This document shows positions 4,063-7,061 of a DNA stretch of 7,061 nt, piece after piece. The stretch covers positions 1 to 7,061 of the forward strand of contig JBPCKZ010000099.1 of NCBI GenBank assembly GCA_051003795.1, given 5' to 3'. The first letter of the stretch is position 1. Every line of letters starts with the position of its first letter. Source of the stretch: JALYXS01 sp051003795. GTDB lineage: Bacteria > Acidobacteriota > Terriglobia > Bryobacterales > Bryobacteraceae. Made by a program: the position numbers and the translations under genes. Below the pieces are notes generated by a model. It saw only the letters and a program-made list of their open reading frames with translations. It was not told the origin of the DNA and searched no databases.

Positions 4063-7061
4063 ATGTCTGTAAACCGCGCATCGCTTTTTGCCTTATTTCT
4101 GCTTGCCGCCGCTCTTCTCGACGCCCAGACGCCAACCGGCGACATTACGGGATCGATTACGGATGCAACGGGCGCCGCCATCGCCGGGGCGACAATTTCA
4201 GCCACCAATAGCGGGACGGGCTCGCAACGCACCGCCACTTCGAACGATTCCGGCGTCTATAGCCTGCCTTCGCTCACGCCGGGCAACTATTCACTGAGAG
4301 TAGAGACAAAAGGATTCAAGGTCGCCGAGCGCCGCGATGTCGAGTTGCAAGTCGGCCAAGTCGATCGCCTCGACTTCACCATGGAGGTGGGAAACACTAG
4401 CGACACCATTGAAGTAGCCGGCGGCGCTCCTGTTATTGAAACGGAGAACGCCTCGATCGGCACCGTCATCGAGAACCGCCGGATTATCGACTTGCCATTG
4501 AACGGACGGAATCCCCTCCAACTGGTGTCGCTTACTCCGGGTGCAACCACCAATGGACCGGCATCCTCGCAAGGCCAGCAGCGCATGGGCGGCGCGCGCA
4601 ATTCCTTCTCGCTCAATGTAAGCGGCCAGCGCACCAGTTTTAATCACTATTCGCTCGATGGCGTGGAAAACACCGATCCGAATTTCAACACTTACTTGTT
4701 CCTGCCCTCGGTCGACGCGCTTCAGGAGTTCAAAGTCGAGAGCGGAACCTATGGCGCGGAATATGGCCGCGGTCTCAGCCAAGTCAACATCACGACCAAG
4801 AGCGGCACCAACGAGTTCCACGGCGCGTTGTTCGAGTTCCTGCGAAACTCGCAACTCGACGCCAAGAATTTCTTCGATCCAAAGGGCCCGATCGCTCCCT
4901 TCAAACGCAATCAATTCGGCGCGACGATAGGCGGCCCGATCTGGATCCCGAAGCTTTACAACGGACGGAACAAGCTCTTCTTCTTCTTCGATTACGAAGG
5001 ATTGCGCGAGCGCAAGGCATTGACCAACAATTTCAACATGCCGTACGCGTTGGATCGCGTCGGCGATTTCTCCGGTTCGAGCGCCGTAATCTTCGATCCC
5101 CTGACGCGGGTAGTCGATCCCTCAACCGGCAAGGTGATCTCGGAATCGGCGTTCCCGGGAAATATAATCCCGGCGAATCGCATATCCTCGATTTCGACGA
5201 CAGTCTTGAAGAATTATTTCCCGCTGCCCAATCAGGGCGCGCCGGGAAATTACAACGCCAACTTCGTGGAAAACGAAGGCCGCCGCAACGACAACGATCA
5301 GTGGACGCTGCGCGGCGATTACGTTATGAACGCCTCATCCACCATTCAGGCCCGCTATAGCCACACTCACGACGCCGGATACCTTCCGCTCACCACTCCC
5401 GGCCTTGGATATAACAATGACGTGACAGCCCATCAAGGCATGATCGGCCACGTTCTGGTGCTCGGCGCGAATAAGGTGAACGAGTTCAAGTTTTCCATCA
5501 GCCGTCTGGTGGCCGCGAATCAACAACCGAGCGCCAACATTCGAAACGTTGTTGGACAGCTTGGCATCGGAGGCGTCCAAACCAGCATTCCGGAGTATTG
5601 GGGCGTCCCCGTTTTCCAATTCAGCGGTATTTCAACGGTCGGCGAGTGCAGCGATTGCCCGTTCGTTAACTGGGACACGCTTTTCCAGTGGACGGACACT
5701 TTTTCATGGACCCGTGGGAAGCACAGCTTTAAGTTCGGGACCGACAGCCGCCGCATGCGCTACAACCAGCTCGGATCCGTAGTGGCGCGCGGACGCTTCA
5801 CCTTCAACGGCACCTACACCGCCGATCCCAACCTCAAGAGCGTCCCCCCGCAGAATTCGATCGCGGATTTCCTGCTGGGCGATATCAATGTTTCCGAGGG
5901 ACAAACGGGCGCGCCGATCGCGAACTTCCGCGGCGTATCCCTGAACTTCTACGCGCAGGATTCGTGGAAAATCACGCCGAAGCTGACCGTCAACTATGGA
6001 CTGCGCTATGAATTCGAGCCGCCTTACCTGGACGCCCACGATGCAATCGTGAACATCGCGTTCAAGTGGGACAATTCGGTGCTTCCGGAGTACGTTCGCG
6101 CGGGCACCGGCGATCCGTATCAAGGTAATCCGCCGTTCAAGCTGCCGTCCATCGTTCCGTATGTGCGCAACGGGATGTTCGGCCGCCGGGCTTATGAAGC
6201 GCGGTTTAACAACTGGGCGCCGCGCGCGGGCGTGGCTTACAGCCTGAATTCGAAGACGGTGATTCGAAGCGGCGGAGGCATTTACTACGTGCGCGATATC
6301 GGCAACGCGCAATTCGATCTGGTGCGCAACGCTCCGTACTCCACCCGGCGCAGCGAAAACGCGCAGTCAAACCTGATTCCAAGCCTCAATTTTCAGATTC
6401 CGTTTTTGCAAAACTCCGTGCCGTCGTTCATTCTCGTAAACCAATACAACCAATCCACGCCGTACGTGGCGCAGTGGTCTTTTAGCGTGGAGCGGCAAGT
6501 CGGCAGCAACAGTTCGATCGAGGTTTCGTATCTCGGATCGGCCGGGGTTCACTTGCAGCGCCTCATGACCTACAACACCGCGACGCCCGGACCGCCGACG
6601 AATATCAATAACCGGCGTCCGGAATATCCGGTCTATGGCGGCTCCTTCCAGGTGATGGCGGACCCCAGCCATTCGACTTACCACGCTTTACAGGCCCGGT
6701 TCCAGCAGCGATTCAGCCACGGCTTTACCATTCTGAGTTCTTATAGCTGGAGCAAGTCGATCGACAACGGCAGTGGCATTCGCACGGTCGATGGCGATTC
6801 GCTGACTCCGTCGAACGATTACAACCTGCGTCTCGACCGGGGCCTCTCGGCTTTCGATTTCCGGCACCGTTCGACGACTTCGTTCCTGTACGAGTTGCCC
6901 ATCGGGCGAGGCAAAGCGCTACTCGGTGATACCCATGCCGTGGCGAACGCGGTTTTGGGCGGATGGCAGGTGGGCGGGATCGCCACGCTGCAGAGCGGCT
7001 TTCCGTTTACGCTTTATTGCGGCAGTGGATCGGTGCAGAACGGCGGCGATAACTGCTACCC
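4063..7061 (+). CDS. TonB-dependent receptor with carboxypeptidase-regulatory-like N-domain (Oar-like), 3' end missing
   Basis: The frame is open for 999 codons with no stop and runs off the window. Relatives are commonly about 1,100-1,200 residues, so the last barrel strands are probably missing. A signal peptide (core 8-19, cleavage near LDA-Q at 21/22) targets the protein to the envelope. Residues 26-86 form a carboxypeptidase-regulatory-like beta-sandwich (GDITGSITD... GVYSLPSLTPGNYSLRV...GFK). DTIEVAG (114-120) is a possible TonB box. The plug follows, with LPLNGRN (144-150), a SLDGVENTD segment (195-203) and a QEFKVESGTYGAEYGRG...ITTKSGTNEFHG stretch (221-253). The beta-barrel occupies the rest, including NFYAQDSW...YGLRYE (628-644), SYSWSKSID (893-901) and FDFRHR (930-935). 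It would take up a large substrate through the outer membrane using TonB energy. Only four cysteines occur, in two pairs (529/532 and 986/998). The substrate is unknown. The start is set by a good Shine-Dalgarno at 4052-4056. The exported M20 enzyme upstream suggests peptide-like cargo, which is an inference. Confidence 0.93.
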   Translation, partial: MSVNRASLFALFLLAAALLDAQTPTGDITGSITDATGAAIAGATISATNSGTGSQRTATSNDSGVYSLPSLTPGNYSLRVETKGFKVAERRDVELQVGQVDRLDFTMEVGNTSDTIEVAGGAPVIETENASIGTVIENRRIIDLPLNGRNPLQLVSLTPGATTNGPASSQGQQRMGGARNSFSLNVSGQRTSFNHYSLDGVENTDPNFNTYLFLPSVDALQEFKVESGTYGAEYGRGLSQVNITTKSGTNEFHGALFEFLRNSQLDAKNFFDPKGPIAPFKRNQFGATIGGPIWIPKLYNGRNKLFFFFDYEGLRERKALTNNFNMPYALDRVGDFSGSSAVIFDPLTRVVDPSTGKVISESAFPGNIIPANRISSISTTVLKNYFPLPNQGAPGNYNANFVENEGRRNDNDQWTLRGDYVMNASSTIQARYSHTHDAGYLPLTTPGLGYNNDVTAHQGMIGHVLVLGANKVNEFKFSISRLVAANQQPSANIRNVVGQLGIGGVQTSIPEYWGVPVFQFSGISTVGECSDCPFVNWDTLFQWTDTFSWTRGKHSFKFGTDSRRMRYNQLGSVVARGRFTFNGTYTADPNLKSVPPQNSIADFLLGDINVSEGQTGAPIANFRGVSLNFYAQDSWKITPKLTVNYGLRYEFEPPYLDAHDAIVNIAFKWDNSVLPEYVRAGTGDPYQGNPPFKLPSIVPYVRNGMFGRRAYEARFNNWAPRAGVAYSLNSKTVIRSGGGIYYVRDIGNAQFDLVRNAPYSTRRSENAQSNLIPSLNFQIPFLQNSVPSFILVNQYNQSTPYVAQWSFSVERQVGSNSSIEVSYLGSAGVHLQRLMTYNTATPGPPTNINNRRPEYPVYGGSFQVMADPSHSTYHALQARFQQRFSHGFTILSSYSWSKSIDNGSGIRTVDGDSLTPSNDYNLRLDRGLSAFDFRHRSTTSFLYELPIGRGKALLGDTHAVANAVLGGWQVGGIATLQSGFPFTLYCGSGSVQNGGDNCY

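Noticed and set aside
4291..4914. A 207-codon minus-strand frame opposite the receptor plug region
   Set aside because: It lies wholly antisense to a continuous receptor frame with recognisable plug motifs. Its composition is typical of a shadow frame.
5704..6312. A 202-codon minus-strand frame opposite the receptor barrel
   Set aside because: Arg/Val/Ala-rich shadow frame with no recognisable domain. The opposite strand carries an uninterrupted, family-like receptor sequence.

Overview
The window looks like a chromosomal segment of a GC-rich, Gram-negative environmental bacterium, most likely an acidobacterium (Bryobacterales/Solibacter-like). The main reason is the large outer-membrane protein at the right end. 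It joins an N-terminal carboxypeptidase-regulatory-like domain to a TonB-dependent receptor plug and barrel (Oar-like architecture), a combination that is strongly expanded in Acidobacteriota. This assignment is an inference from protein style and base composition, because no rRNA or other marker gene is present.

Layout: four protein genes fill almost the whole window, in two divergent pairs. On the minus strand, reading leftward from 2608, a GT-C glycosyltransferase of the ArnT/PMT_2 type (2608-1106) is followed 41 bp later by a ten-helix drug/metabolite-superfamily permease (1064-12) that resembles plant ureide permeases. On the plus strand, a secreted M20-family zinc peptidase/deacylase (2618-3991) is followed after 71 bp by the TonB-dependent receptor (4063 onward). 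The receptor is open to the end of the window and its C-terminus is missing. The two divergent start codons are only 9 bp apart.

Working together: the plus-strand pair fits an envelope nutrient-acquisition theme. The receptor could import a peptide or an N-acylated compound, and the exported M20 enzyme could hydrolyse it in the periplasm. The minus-strand pair fits inner-membrane functions: a polyprenyl-phosphate-sugar-dependent glycosyl transfer to an envelope acceptor, and a small-solute permease of unknown substrate. None of these pairings is proven by the sequence.

Regulatory signals are sparse. The best is a sigma-70-like promoter candidate overlapping the M20 stop codon, followed by a short leader with a small hairpin abutting a good Shine-Dalgarno sequence for the receptor gene. 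The very short divergent junction has no Shine-Dalgarno on either side. I saw no RNA genes, insertion sequences, CRISPR arrays or long repeats. I see no clearly novel multi-gene system here; the most interesting points are the divergent junction, the ureide-permease-like transporter and the peptidase/Oar-like receptor pairing.
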